Shown here piece after piece: positions 32,037-41,249 of a stretch of DNA of 64,000 nucleotides; within the stretch, counting starts at the first letter, position 1, and each line of letters begins with the position of its first letter. Origin of the DNA: Lawsonibacter hominis (GTDB taxonomy: Bacteria > Bacillota > Clostridia > Oscillospirales > Oscillospiraceae); NCBI RefSeq assembly GCF_014287895.1, contig NZ_JACOPP010000012.1, positions 1-64,000 of the forward strand, written 5' to 3'. The translations under genes were made by a program, and so were the position numbers. The notes beneath the pieces are model-generated. The model saw only the letters and a list, made by a program, of their open reading frames with translations, was not told the origin of the DNA and made no database searches.

Positions 32037-33158
32037 TTATACTCCTTGGAATCCGTCGTGGAGCGCCTTTTCATAGACGCCGAAGGTGGCACGGGCCATT
32101 TTATGAACCTCAAATTTCGCCTCGATGGTCCTGCGGGCATTTTCCCGGCATGCATCCGTAAAGGAGGGGTCCTCCAAAAAGCGCTCCATCGCGGCCGCCA
32201 TGGAATCGGGGTTATCATATTCCACCAGCAGTCCGCAGCCCGCCTCGTCGTTCACAATATCGGAATTGCCCCCCATGTCGGTGGCGATAACGGGCAGGCC
32301 CGCCGCCATGGCCTCGATGATAAGGAAGGACAGCGCCTCGTGCCGGGAGGCGTTCACATACAGGTCGGAGCCCTTGTAGAGGTTCTTGATATCCTTGCGG
32401 AAGCCGATGAATTTGACGCAATCCTCCAAAGCCAGCTGCTTTACCTGCGCCTTGGTGGGCTCCAGCAGCGGGCCGTCCCCCGCCAGCACCAGCGTAAAGG
32501 GCTTGTCCGTCCGCTGGGTCAGGCGCTTCACCGAATCGATGAGGTAGCGGTGCCCCTTGTCGTCGGCAAAGCGGGAGGCGCAGAGCATCACAAAACGTCC
32601 CTCGTCCAGCCCCAGTTCGGCGCGGAGGGTGGACTGCGAGCGCTCGCCCGCCCAGGCGTCCAGATCCACGGCGTTGAAGATGACCTGGATGCGCTCCCCG
32701 CTCCAGCCGTTGGCGATGAGCTGCTCTTTTCCCTTGTTGCACACGGCGATCATCTGATCCTGGCGCTTATCCAGAATGCGGTTGGTGAAGCGGGTCACCG
32801 CATCGTTGGCCAGGACGAAATGATTGGTGTACACCACCCGGATATGCGGATTGTATTTCTTGGCCAGCAGGGCGGTGTAGTGCTCCCGCAGGTAATGGCA
32901 GTGGACCAGATCGATCCCCCACTCGGTACACAGGGCCGCCAGGTCGCGGGCCGCCTTGTAGTCGAAGCGGCGGCGCATCTCCACACGCCGGCAGGGTACG
33001 CCCATCTCCTCCAGCCGCTCCACCAGCAGGCCGCCCTCATGATAGGCAAAAAAGGGCTGGACCAGTCCGTCGGCCGAGAGATAGTTCACCAGAGTCTCCA
33101 CATACCGCTCCGTCCCCGCCTTCCCGGCGAAGTTGAGCAGATAGAGCACCTTCGTCAT
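32037..33158 (-). CDS. GT4-family glycosyltransferase
   Basis: The protein has 373 residues with a GT-B fold. The N-terminal domain begins MTKVLYLLNFAGKAGTERYV. The C-terminal nucleotide-sugar domain has VLAGDGPLLEPT and HEALSFLIIEAMAAGLPV, the E-x7-E motif. It probably adds a sugar to a lipid-linked precursor in the cytoplasm, working with the O-antigen ligase-like protein downstream. The frame stays open far upstream into the repeat region; the start at 33158 is chosen by family N-terminus and an AAGGGGG upstream. Confidence 0.9.
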   Translation of the reverse strand: MTKVLYLLNFAGKAGTERYVETLVNYLSADGLVQPFFAYHEGGLLVERLEEMGVPCRRVEMRRRFDYKAARDLAALCTEWGIDLVHCHYLREHYTALLAKKYNPHIRVVYTNHFVLANDAVTRFTNRILDKRQDQMIAVCNKGKEQLIANGWSGERIQVIFNAVDLDAWAGERSQSTLRAELGLDEGRFVMLCASRFADDKGHRYLIDSVKRLTQRTDKPFTLVLAGDGPLLEPTKAQVKQLALEDCVKFIGFRKDIKNLYKGSDLYVNASRHEALSFLIIEAMAAGLPVIATDMGGNSDIVNDEAGCGLLVEYDNPDSMAAAMERFLEDPSFTDACRENARRTIEAKFEVHKMARATFGVYEKALHDGFQGV

Positions 33159-33281
33159 AGAAGGATACCCCCTTTTTCCCATAGTAGGCGCGGACTTCCG
33201 ATCCGCGTCTCCCATTCTACAGGAAACCGCCGGGGAAATCAACCTGCTTTTCAAACAGCGAAGGCCCGCCGCAGCTGCGGC

Positions 33282-33468
33282 GGGCCCCTTTGCTTTGACT
33301 TCCTCGGGCGGAGTAAATCCGCCCTGCGGCAAGGTTTTGCTTCGCAAAACGCTTGTACGCGCCGCAGGCGCGGGGCGCTTGCGCGCCCGGTCGCACGGGA
33401 GGGTTCGGTGGAACTCCGCCCGCCCTTTCTTACCGGTAGCTCTTGAGCTTCTCCACCATGTCCGTGTG
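33282..33468 (-). repeat. Outer copy of a duplicated metK 3' end plus two-hairpin element
   Basis: This 187-bp copy is identical to 33497-33683 except for 2 positions (215-bp period). It contains a second copy of the last 39 bases of metK with its stop codon (33430-33468) and then, in the gene's orientation, hairpin GTTTTGC-GAA-GCAAAAC and hairpin GGGCGGA-TTTAC-TCCGCCC. The 28-bp spacer between the copies holds a palindrome, CCCACGAAAGGA/TCCTTTCGTGGG. A further GC hairpin and TTCG follow at 33262-33287 on the minus strand and probably terminate transcription. Confidence 0.9.
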
Positions 33469-33644
33469 CGCTCCCCACGAAAGGAATCCTTTCGTGGGGC
33501 CCCTTTGCTTTGACTTCCTCGGGCGGAGGAAATCCGCCCTGCGGCAAGGTTTTGCTTCGCAAAACGCTTGTACGCGCCGCAGGCGCGGGGCGCTTGCGCG
33601 CCCGGTCGCACGGGAGGGTCCGGTGGAACTCCGCCCGCCCTTTC

Positions 33645-34826
<1,182 letters not shown>

Positions 34827-34870
34827 AGTTCTTTCTTCCTTTCTTTTTCTGGAGGGAGCCTGCCGGATCG

Positions 34871-34899
34871 AAAAAGCGCTCCGCCGGACGGCGGAGCGC
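34871..34899 (-). terminator. Riboswitch-controlled terminator of metK
   Basis: Minus strand GCGCTCCGCC/GGCGGAGCGC stem followed by TTTTT, between the SAM-I aptamer and the metK ribosome-binding site. It is the expression platform of the riboswitch. Confidence 0.88.
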
Positions 34900-34914
34900 G
34901 GAAAGAGGCTCATC

Positions 34915-35013
34915 CATCCTCATCTTTCGATACTTCTACCGTCGGATTTGGCACCTTGCAATGCAGGTTGCCGGGCTTCATCGGGCCGATCCCTCCGCCA
35001 CTCTTGATAAGGC
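34915..35013 (-). promoter_or_regulatory. SAM-I (S-box) riboswitch
   Basis: Minus strand reads the S-box core: CTTATCAAGAG, GGCGGAGGGA, GGCCCGATGAAGCCCGGCAA, then AAGGTGCCAAATCC and GAAAGATGAG closing the P1 stem. SAM binding favours the downstream terminator and so reduces metK expression. This is the canonical arrangement in Clostridia and Bacilli. Confidence 0.97.
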
Positions 35014-35032
35014 TATTCAATTGACACTGGAT

Positions 35033-35061
35033 ATTGTAATCACTCTCGCGTGCAATCGCAA
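35033..35061 (-). promoter_or_regulatory. Promoter of the metK leader
   Basis: On the minus strand TTGCGA (35061-35056) and TACAAT (35038-35033) are spaced by 17 bp, placing transcription start about 12 bases before the riboswitch. Confidence 0.75.
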
Positions 35062-35114
35062 TAGACAAAACAGCCTCTTTGTATAATGCCGTCGGAATGC
35101 GTGTCCCGCGCGCC

Positions 35115-36362
35115 CTATTCCGCCTTCCAGCCGTTGAGGTAGGCCTGCTGCTCCGGGGTGAGCGCGTCGATGGCCAGCCCCAGCGCCGCCAGCTTCACCC
35201 GGCCGATCTCCTCGTCGATCTCGTCGGGTACCTGGTAGACCTTCCGCTCCAGCCCCTGCCGGTGCCGGACCAGCCACTCCAGCGCCAGGGCCTGCACCGC
35301 AAAGGACATGTCCATGATCTCCGCCGGGTGCCCGTTGCCTGCCGCCAGATTCACCAGGCGGCCCTCGCCGAGCACGTTGAGCACCCTTCCATCGGGCAGG
35401 GTATAGCCTTCTATATTCTCCCGGCGCACTTCCCGCCCGACCGCCATGGCCGCCAGTCCCGCCACATCCACCTCGCAGTCGAAGTGGCCGGCATTGGTCA
35501 GCAGGGCGTTGTGCTTCATCACTGCAAAGTGCCTGGGGGTGATGACGTCCTTGCACCCGGTGACCGTGACGAATACGTCGCCGCAGCGGGCCGCCTCGTC
35601 CATGGGCATGACCCGGAAGCCGTTCATGGTGGCGTCCAGCGCCTTGAAGGGGTCCACCTCGCAGACGACGACGTCGGCCCCCATGCCTTTGGCCCGCATG
35701 GCCACGCCCTTGCCGCACCAGCCGTATCCGGCCACTACCACGGTCTTGCCCGCTACGACCAGATTGGTGGTGTGCATGATGGCGTCCCACACGCTCTGAC
35801 CGGTGCCGTATTTATTGTCATAGTAGTGCTTGGCCCTGGCGTCGTTGACCGCCATCATGGGACAGGGCAAAATCCCCTCCCGCTCCCGGGCCCGCAGGCG
35901 CAGGATGCCGGTGGTGGTCTCCTCGCAGCCGCCGATCAGGTTCTCCCCCAGCTGCGCGCATTTACCGCCCAGCAGGTGGACCAGGTCTCCCCCATCGTCC
36001 ACGATCAGGTGGGGCCGAACCTTCAGCGTTTCGATCAGATGGCGCTCATACTCCTGGGCGGACGCGCCGTGGACGCCGAAGGTCTCCACCCCCATGGACG
36101 CCAGTCCCGCAGCCACATCGTCCTGGGTGGACAGGGGATTGGATCCGGTGAGCCGGACCTGCGCCCCGCCCTTCTGGAGCACATAGCCCAGATTCGCGGT
36201 CTTGGCCTCCAGGTGGACCGACACGGCGATGCGCAGGCCGGCAAAGGGCTGCTCCCGCGCAAAGCGCTCCTCAATGCGCCCCAGCGCGGGCATAAAGTCC
36301 CGCACCCACCGGATCTTGCGGCGGCCGGACTCTGCCAGAGATTGATCCTTCAGGATGCTCAT
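35115..36362 (-). CDS. ahcY: Adenosylhomocysteinase (S-adenosylhomocysteine hydrolase)
   Basis: The protein has 415 residues, the shorter bacterial/archaeal type. Features: HLEAKTANLGYVLQ, the substrate region YDNKYGTGQSVWDAI, the NAD-binding loop VVAGYGWCGKGVAM, and a C-terminal DEEIGRVKLAALG. It splits S-adenosylhomocysteine into adenosine and homocysteine. In the NAD loop W-C replaces the usual D-V. Its ATG overlaps the stop of the upstream radical SAM gene (ATGA). It lies directly upstream of the separately regulated metK. Confidence 0.95.
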   Translation of the reverse strand: MSILKDQSLAESGRRKIRWVRDFMPALGRIEERFAREQPFAGLRIAVSVHLEAKTANLGYVLQKGGAQVRLTGSNPLSTQDDVAAGLASMGVETFGVHGASAQEYERHLIETLKVRPHLIVDDGGDLVHLLGGKCAQLGENLIGGCEETTTGILRLRAREREGILPCPMMAVNDARAKHYYDNKYGTGQSVWDAIMHTTNLVVAGKTVVVAGYGWCGKGVAMRAKGMGADVVVCEVDPFKALDATMNGFRVMPMDEAARCGDVFVTVTGCKDVITPRHFAVMKHNALLTNAGHFDCEVDVAGLAAMAVGREVRRENIEGYTLPDGRVLNVLGEGRLVNLAAGNGHPAEIMDMSFAVQALALEWLVRHRQGLERKVYQVPDEIDEEIGRVKLAALGLAIDALTPEQQAYLNGWKAE

Positions 36363-37399
36363 AGCGCTTCTCCTTCCTCTCCGGCCTTCTCCCGCTCCAT
36401 AGCCGCGGGAGAGGGGCCGTCCCAGAAATCCAGCGTCAGCAGGGGCTTGCTGCGCCGGAAGCACTGCACCTGCCGGTGGATCCGCGCCAGCTGTGCGCCG
36501 CTGGGCGCCTCCTCCGGACCGAAGGCCGGGCAGGTGAAGAACCAGCAGAATTTGGCGCCGGAGGCGATGATCTGATCAAAAAAGCCCTCTTCCGAAACCC
36601 GCCCGGCGTTCTCAGCCGTGCAGCGGCAGGCCACGCCGAAGGGCAGCCGGGCGCGGCGCATCAGCGCCATAGCCCGCTCGGTCTCCGGGGTGGGCTGGTC
36701 GGCCTGGATGGCCGGGAACAGGTTGCCCACCCGCAGCATGTCCTCCGCCAGCTCCCCGGTAATGGATTCCGGCGGGGTAAACGCAGCGAACACGCAGCCG
36801 CTGTGCTTGTTGCACAGCGCGATGATCTCCTGCTCCCGGGAGAGCGGATCTCCTCCGGGAAAAATATAAAGGTAGGTCCCCCCCGCCTTGCGGGCGTCGA
36901 TCTCCTCATCCAGGCTGTCGAACTCCATCACCGGGCGCACGCCGTAGATCGCGCTACCGCAGCCCTTGCAGCCCATATCGCAGGGAAAGGTGGGGTCGAT
37001 CAGGACCGACCAGGGCGCCCCGCCTTCCGGCCAGCCTCCCTCTGCATTTTTCTGCGGCCAATCCAGCAGATTCCCGTTGAGCACAAAATTTTCAAAGAGC
37101 TTTTTCAGTACCCGGCTGTCAATGTCGGTGTACATGCTCTTGATCAGGCGGTACCAGTTGTTTTCCGGGTCGCTCATGGCGCTGCGGAACAATTCCCGGT
37201 AATGCTGGGGCAGCTTTTCCCCGGTAAACCGATCCACCCACTCCATCAGCCTGGGAAGGTTGGCATCCGGGTCCCGCTCCAGATAATCCAGGACCTTGGA
37301 GAACCCAAACGCCTTAATGTGAGCCGATATGCCCATTTCTGCGGCACACTCCTCTCCCAAAGTTTCATCCCATTTCAATCTTTGCTTATCATACCCCAT
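36359..37399 (-). CDS. Radical SAM protein coupled to ahcY
   Basis: The protein has 346 residues. The [4Fe-4S] motif is FPCDMGCKGCGSA (C-x3-C-x2-C) near residue 140, followed by IFPGGDPLSREQE, a Gly-rich SAM-binding strand. The C-terminus has extra residues CWFFTCPAFG. It resembles the HpnH/Fe-S oxidoreductase branch. The ~135-residue N-terminal extension is unassigned. Translational coupling to AhcY suggests that the enzyme produces S-adenosylhomocysteine, as a radical SAM methylase would, or otherwise draws on SAM. The start at 37399 is uncertain because the frame is open further upstream. Confidence 0.8.
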   Translation of the reverse strand: MGYDKQRLKWDETLGEECAAEMGISAHIKAFGFSKVLDYLERDPDANLPRLMEWVDRFTGEKLPQHYRELFRSAMSDPENNWYRLIKSMYTDIDSRVLKKLFENFVLNGNLLDWPQKNAEGGWPEGGAPWSVLIDPTFPCDMGCKGCGSAIYGVRPVMEFDSLDEEIDARKAGGTYLYIFPGGDPLSREQEIIALCNKHSGCVFAAFTPPESITGELAEDMLRVGNLFPAIQADQPTPETERAMALMRRARLPFGVACRCTAENAGRVSEEGFFDQIIASGAKFCWFFTCPAFGPEEAPSGAQLARIHRQVQCFRRSKPLLTLDFWDGPSPAAMEREKAGEEGEAL

Positions 37400-37412
37400 C
37401 CGTCCCTGCCGC

Positions 37413-37440
37413 GCTATAGACAAAATTTCAACCTTGTCAC
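37413..37440 (-). promoter_or_regulatory. Promoter of the radical SAM-ahcY operon
   Basis: Minus strand GTGACA (37440-37435) and TATAGC (37418-37413) with 16 bp spacing, 13 bases before the start codon. The leader is therefore almost absent if this promoter is used; an upstream start at the palindrome 37499-37535 is the alternative. Confidence 0.5.
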
Positions 37441-37498
37441 AATTTCCGATTTTTTTGCGGGGGCAGGCGGGGTATTCCAATATACTTTCCCGCAGGGC

Positions 37499-37535
37499 TG
37501 TGGTATAATAGCCGCAATGCGGCTATTATACCACA
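37499..37535. promoter_or_regulatory. 37-bp perfect palindrome with TATAAT on both strands
   Basis: TGTGGTATAATAGCCGC-AAT-GCGGCTATTATACCACA. Each arm contains TGG-TATAAT, an extended -10, pointing outward on its own strand. It lies between the divergent radical SAM-ahcY operon and the pyruvyltransferase fusion gene. No -35 is visible on either side. It may be a symmetric divergent promoter or an operator. The 150 bases after it (37536-37689) form GC-rich sequence with no gene. Confidence 0.6.
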
Positions 37536-37689
37536 GAACCGGCATGATTCGCTCCCGCCCTGCGGGCTTCCGGCGCGAACGATGCCGCCTGCCGCGATAC
37601 GCTTTGCGCGCGGTATCCCAGCTGCAAGCGGCCGTGCCCGTCCCATCCGCCCGACCGGCACGATCCTTTTCGTTCAGGAGTGAGCTTAC

Positions 37690-40014
37690 ATGCGCACAGG
37701 ACTTATTACCTTCCATTTCGCCCACCATTACGGGGCCCAGCTCCAGGCCTACGCCACCATGCGCTCCATCCAGGCCCTGGGAGCGCAGTGCGAGATCATC
37801 GACTACCGCCTGCCCCACACCACACGCACCAATCAGCTCTTCAAGCGCTCCGGCGCGCTGCGGGATATGGTCTCCGACGCCCACACCGCGCTCCACTACG
37901 CCGCGTTCCGGCGCCGCTTCGACCGGTTCGAGGCCTTTGTGGCCCAGGAGATGACCCTCTCCCCCAAGCGGTATACCACCTTCGACCAACTGGAAGCGGA
38001 CGCCCCGGAGTACGACGTGTACGTGGCGGGCAGCGATCAGATCTGGAACCCTTATATCTTTCAGGACAAACAGTTCGACCCTGCCTTCCTGCTGGCCTTC
38101 GTGCGGGAGGGACGCCGCATCGCCTACGCCCCCAGCCTGGGGGTGTCGGAGCTGCCCGAGGACAAGCTGGCGCAGCTGCGCCGCTGCCTGGCGCCCTACT
38201 CCGCCCTGTCCGTTCGGGAAAAGCGGGGGCAGGCCCTGCTGGAGCAGGCTGCCGGACAGCAGGCCCGTGTGGTGCTGGACCCCACCCTTCTGCTGACCGG
38301 AGCGGACTGGGGCGCGCTGGCCGCGCCGCCGAAGGAGCCGGGCCAATACATACTCTGCTATTTCGTCTCCGACCCCGGCGAGGCCGCCCCCTACGCCCAG
38401 GCGCTGTCCCAGCGCACCGGCTGGCCTATCCTCCAGCTGGCGGGCGCACGGCGGAAGATCGACGGCGCCGCGCGGCTGATCTTTGACGCGGGCCCCAAGG
38501 AATTTTTGGGCCTGTTTCAAAACGCCGCCGCCGTAGTCACCAACTCCTTCCATGGGGCGGTCTTCTCCCTCCAGTTCCAGAAGCCTTTCTTCACCTCCAT
38601 GTCTCCCAGCGAACGGCGGGAGCCCACCTATTCCCGCATTTACAGCCTGCTCTCCCGGCTGGGCTGCACCGGACGCATCATCGGTCTGGACGCCACCGAA
38701 GCGGTGGACGCCCCCATGGACTACGCCGCGGTCCATCAGCGGCTCTCCGCCGAGCGCGCCGACTCTTTGGCCTATCTGAAGGCCGCCCTGGAGGGGACGC
38801 AGCTTCCGCTCCAGCCCGCGCAGGCAGACACGCCGGGCCGGGAAGCGCCCGCGCTGTGCCGCCGTGAGGACTGCACCGGCTGCACCGCCTGCGCCGCCGT
38901 CTGTCCGGTGGGGGCCATCACGCTAACGGCGGATCACGAGGGCTTTCTGCGTCCTGTGATCGGGGATTCCTGCATCCTGTGCCGCAGCTGTGAACGGGTC
39001 TGCCCCATGCTCCAGCCCGCCTCCCCCGTCCACATCCCCGCTGCCGCCCACGCGCTCTGGAACAGCGACGAGGCCGAACGCGTCGAAAGCTCTTCCGGCG
39101 GCTTTTTCTCCCTGCTGGCCCGGCATACCCTCGCCCAGGGGGGCGCCGTATTCGGCGCGGTGCTGGACGCGCATCAGACCACCCGCCACGTATGTGCCCG
39201 CTCCACAGCGGAGCTGGGGCCCATGCGGGGTTCCAAATATGTGCAGAGCGACCTGGGCGACACCTTCCGGCAGGCCCGCGCTCTGCTGGAGGCGGGCACA
39301 CCGGTGCTCTTTTCCGGCGTGCCCTGCCAGATCGACGGCCTGCTGCGCTTTTTTGGCCGGGATTACGAGCATCTGCTTACCTGCGACCTGGTTTGCCACG
39401 GGGTCCCCTCCCCGGCGGTATTCCGTGCCTGGCTGGATACGCTGGAGGCGCGGCAGGGCTCCACGGTCCGCCAGGTCCGCTTTAAGGACAAATCCCACGG
39501 CTGGTCCCACCCTTACCTGAGCGTGACCTTTGCCGACGGCGGCGTGTACACGGAGGATTTCAACCGCACCTGCTATGGCCGCGGCTTTGGGATGCAGCTG
39601 TTCCTGCGCCCCGCCTGCGCCGTGTGCAAATACACCAGCGTCAGCCGCCCCGCCGACTTTACCCTGGCCGATTACTGGGGGCTGGACCCGGCGCTGGAGC
39701 TGCCGGTGGAGCGGGACAAGGGCGTATCCATGGTCCTGGTCAACAGCGCCCGGGGCCGCGCCGTGTTCCAGGAGCTCTCCCCCCGCTTCGGCCAGGTGGA
39801 GCGTCCCCTGGAGGAGGCGGTGGCGGGCAACCCCCGCCTGGCCTCTCCTCTCAAGGCCAATCCCCGCCGGGCGGCTTTCTTCTCCGCCTTCCGTACCCTG
39901 CCCTTTGAACAGGTGGAGCGCCGTTTTCTGGCGCTTCCTCCCCTGCCCTACCGGGCCGCCGCCAAAGCGCTTACACCGGGGATGAAGGAGAAGCTGCGCA
40001 GGCTCATGAAATAA
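37690..40014 (+). CDS. Polysaccharide pyruvyltransferase fused to an FrhB/FdhB-like ferredoxin-flavoprotein
   Basis: The protein has 774 residues. Residues 1-350 are a CsaB/WcaK-type polysaccharide pyruvyltransferase (GLITFHFAHHYGAQLQAYA, VYVAGSDQIWNP, VVTNSFHGAVFSLQFQKPF). Residues ~385-440 are a two-cluster ferredoxin domain with CTGCTACAAVCPVGAI and CILCRSCERVCPM. The rest is the coenzyme F420 hydrogenase/dehydrogenase beta-subunit type (GTPVLFSGVPCQIDGLL, LVCHGVPSPAVF, ADYWGLDP). The two halves are usually separate neighbouring genes in polysaccharide clusters. CAGGAGTGAG precedes the start. It probably modifies a surface glycan; the redox role of the second half is not established. Confidence 0.87.
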   Translation: MRTGLITFHFAHHYGAQLQAYATMRSIQALGAQCEIIDYRLPHTTRTNQLFKRSGALRDMVSDAHTALHYAAFRRRFDRFEAFVAQEMTLSPKRYTTFDQLEADAPEYDVYVAGSDQIWNPYIFQDKQFDPAFLLAFVREGRRIAYAPSLGVSELPEDKLAQLRRCLAPYSALSVREKRGQALLEQAAGQQARVVLDPTLLLTGADWGALAAPPKEPGQYILCYFVSDPGEAAPYAQALSQRTGWPILQLAGARRKIDGAARLIFDAGPKEFLGLFQNAAAVVTNSFHGAVFSLQFQKPFFTSMSPSERREPTYSRIYSLLSRLGCTGRIIGLDATEAVDAPMDYAAVHQRLSAERADSLAYLKAALEGTQLPLQPAQADTPGREAPALCRREDCTGCTACAAVCPVGAITLTADHEGFLRPVIGDSCILCRSCERVCPMLQPASPVHIPAAAHALWNSDEAERVESSSGGFFSLLARHTLAQGGAVFGAVLDAHQTTRHVCARSTAELGPMRGSKYVQSDLGDTFRQARALLEAGTPVLFSGVPCQIDGLLRFFGRDYEHLLTCDLVCHGVPSPAVFRAWLDTLEARQGSTVRQVRFKDKSHGWSHPYLSVTFADGGVYTEDFNRTCYGRGFGMQLFLRPACAVCKYTSVSRPADFTLADYWGLDPALELPVERDKGVSMVLVNSARGRAVFQELSPRFGQVERPLEEAVAGNPRLASPLKANPRRAAFFSAFRTLPFEQVERRFLALPPLPYRAAAKALTPGMKEKLRRLMK

Positions 40015-40104
40015 CCGGCCGCAAAAAGTTTACAATTTGTTTTAGAAATATCCCCCGTTCCCTGTTAGACTAACGTTACTACCCTGATCTGGGAGGAATT
40101 GCCT

Positions 40105-40953
40105 TTGAAATCCATCGACGCGCTTTTGGACCGTTTCTGCTACCGGCACCCCAAGCTGGGCATCCCCAATCTGATGCTGATCATCTCCGTGGGCAACGTG
40201 ATCGTGCTGCTGCTGGACCTGTTCAGCCATTATACCTTTTCCTATTGGATCAGCTTTGTCCCGGCGCTGATCTTCCAGGGGCAGATCTGGCGGCTGGTGA
40301 CCTTTATTTTTGTGCCGCTCAACGAAAACCTCCTCTGGTTTCTCTTCTCGGTGCTGCTGTACTATTCCATCGGCCGCAGCCTGGAGCAATCCTGGGGCGC
40401 CACCAAATTCACCGTATACTACTTTCTGGGCGTCATCCTTACCATCGTGTACGGCCTGATCATGGGTCTGGTGGGCTACGGCTGGTATCAGACCGCCAAT
40501 ATGTACTACCTGAACATGTCCCTCTTCCTGGCCTTCGCCACCCTTTATCCGGATACGACCTTTTTGATCTACTTCATCATCCCGGTCAAGGCCAAATGGC
40601 TGGCCTGGCTGGACCTGGGCTTTCTGGCCCTGGCCGTGGCGGGCACGCTGATAGGCGGCAATCTCCCCATGGCTCTGGTGCCCTTGGTGGCCATTCTCAA
40701 CTATGTGCTCTTCTTCTGGTCTGACCTCATGGGCATGTTGGGACGCGCCAGGCACCGCCACTCCCGCCAGACGGTGAACTTCAAGCAGGCCACCCGGCAG
40801 GCCCATCAGCAAAAGGGATATCTCCACAAATGCGCCGTCTGCGGCAAGACCGACACCGATGATCCCGACGAGGCGTTCCGCTACTGCTCCAAGTGCAACG
40901 GCTACTACTGCTACTGCTCCGAGCATATCAACAACCACGTGCATATCCAGTGA
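40105..40953 (+). CDS. Rhomboid-fold membrane protein with C-terminal zinc ribbon, probably non-proteolytic
   Basis: The protein has 282 residues with six hydrophobic segments in rhomboid-like order (IWRLVTFIFVPLNENLLWFL, SIGRSLEQSWGATKF). The rhomboid GxSG serine motif is not present (NMSLFLAF at that place), so it is likely a pseudoprotease or derlin-like. The C-terminal ~60 residues are a Cys/His metal ribbon: CAVCGKTD ... YCSKCNGYYCYCSEH. TTG codons occur at 40099 and 40105; GGGAGGA is 1 base from the first and 7 from the second, so 40105 is preferred. Function unknown. Confidence 0.75.
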   Translation: MKSIDALLDRFCYRHPKLGIPNLMLIISVGNVIVLLLDLFSHYTFSYWISFVPALIFQGQIWRLVTFIFVPLNENLLWFLFSVLLYYSIGRSLEQSWGATKFTVYYFLGVILTIVYGLIMGLVGYGWYQTANMYYLNMSLFLAFATLYPDTTFLIYFIIPVKAKWLAWLDLGFLALAVAGTLIGGNLPMALVPLVAILNYVLFFWSDLMGMLGRARHRHSRQTVNFKQATRQAHQQKGYLHKCAVCGKTDTDDPDEAFRYCSKCNGYYCYCSEHINNHVHIQ

Positions 40954-40958
40954 TCAAA

Positions 40959-41006
40959 CAAGCCCGTCCCTCCATCCGCCTGCAGGCGGATGGAGGGACG
41001 GGCTTG
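40959..41006. terminator. 48-bp perfect palindrome after the rhomboid-like gene
   Basis: CAAGCCCGTCCCTCCATCCG and its exact complement meet at a central CCTGCAGG-type centre. It would form a very strong hairpin 6 bases after the stop. There is no T tract, so it may protect the 3' end or act as an atypical terminator. From 41007 to 41249 there is no recognisable gene. Confidence 0.6.
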
Positions 41007-41249
41007 CGTCTGTCGAAACAGGATACGGGACAAGGTTCGATCTCCCGCAAAAAAGTCACCCCGTCCGTCCTGAGAAGGGTCCCTTCCGACGCGCGTTCTC
41101 CAGGGGACCCGCTCGTGCCCCGGCAGGGCAATTCCCCTTGTGCCGCCGGAAGGGACGGATTGTGATTGATGCCGTCATCTTCGCGGGACAAAACCCGGCC
41201 GGGCGCTTGTGCGGAAGGCGTTTCGACAAGCGGAAGGCCGTGCGGACGG

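Noticed and set aside
33159..33611. N-terminal extension of the GT4 gene into the metK repeat region
   Set aside because: The frame is open only because of the duplicated GC-rich repeat; the glycosyltransferase N-terminus begins at 33158.
41007..41249. Gene between the 48-bp palindrome and tmcAL
   Set aside because: Open frames here lack ribosome-binding sites and similarity; the region is treated as non-coding.
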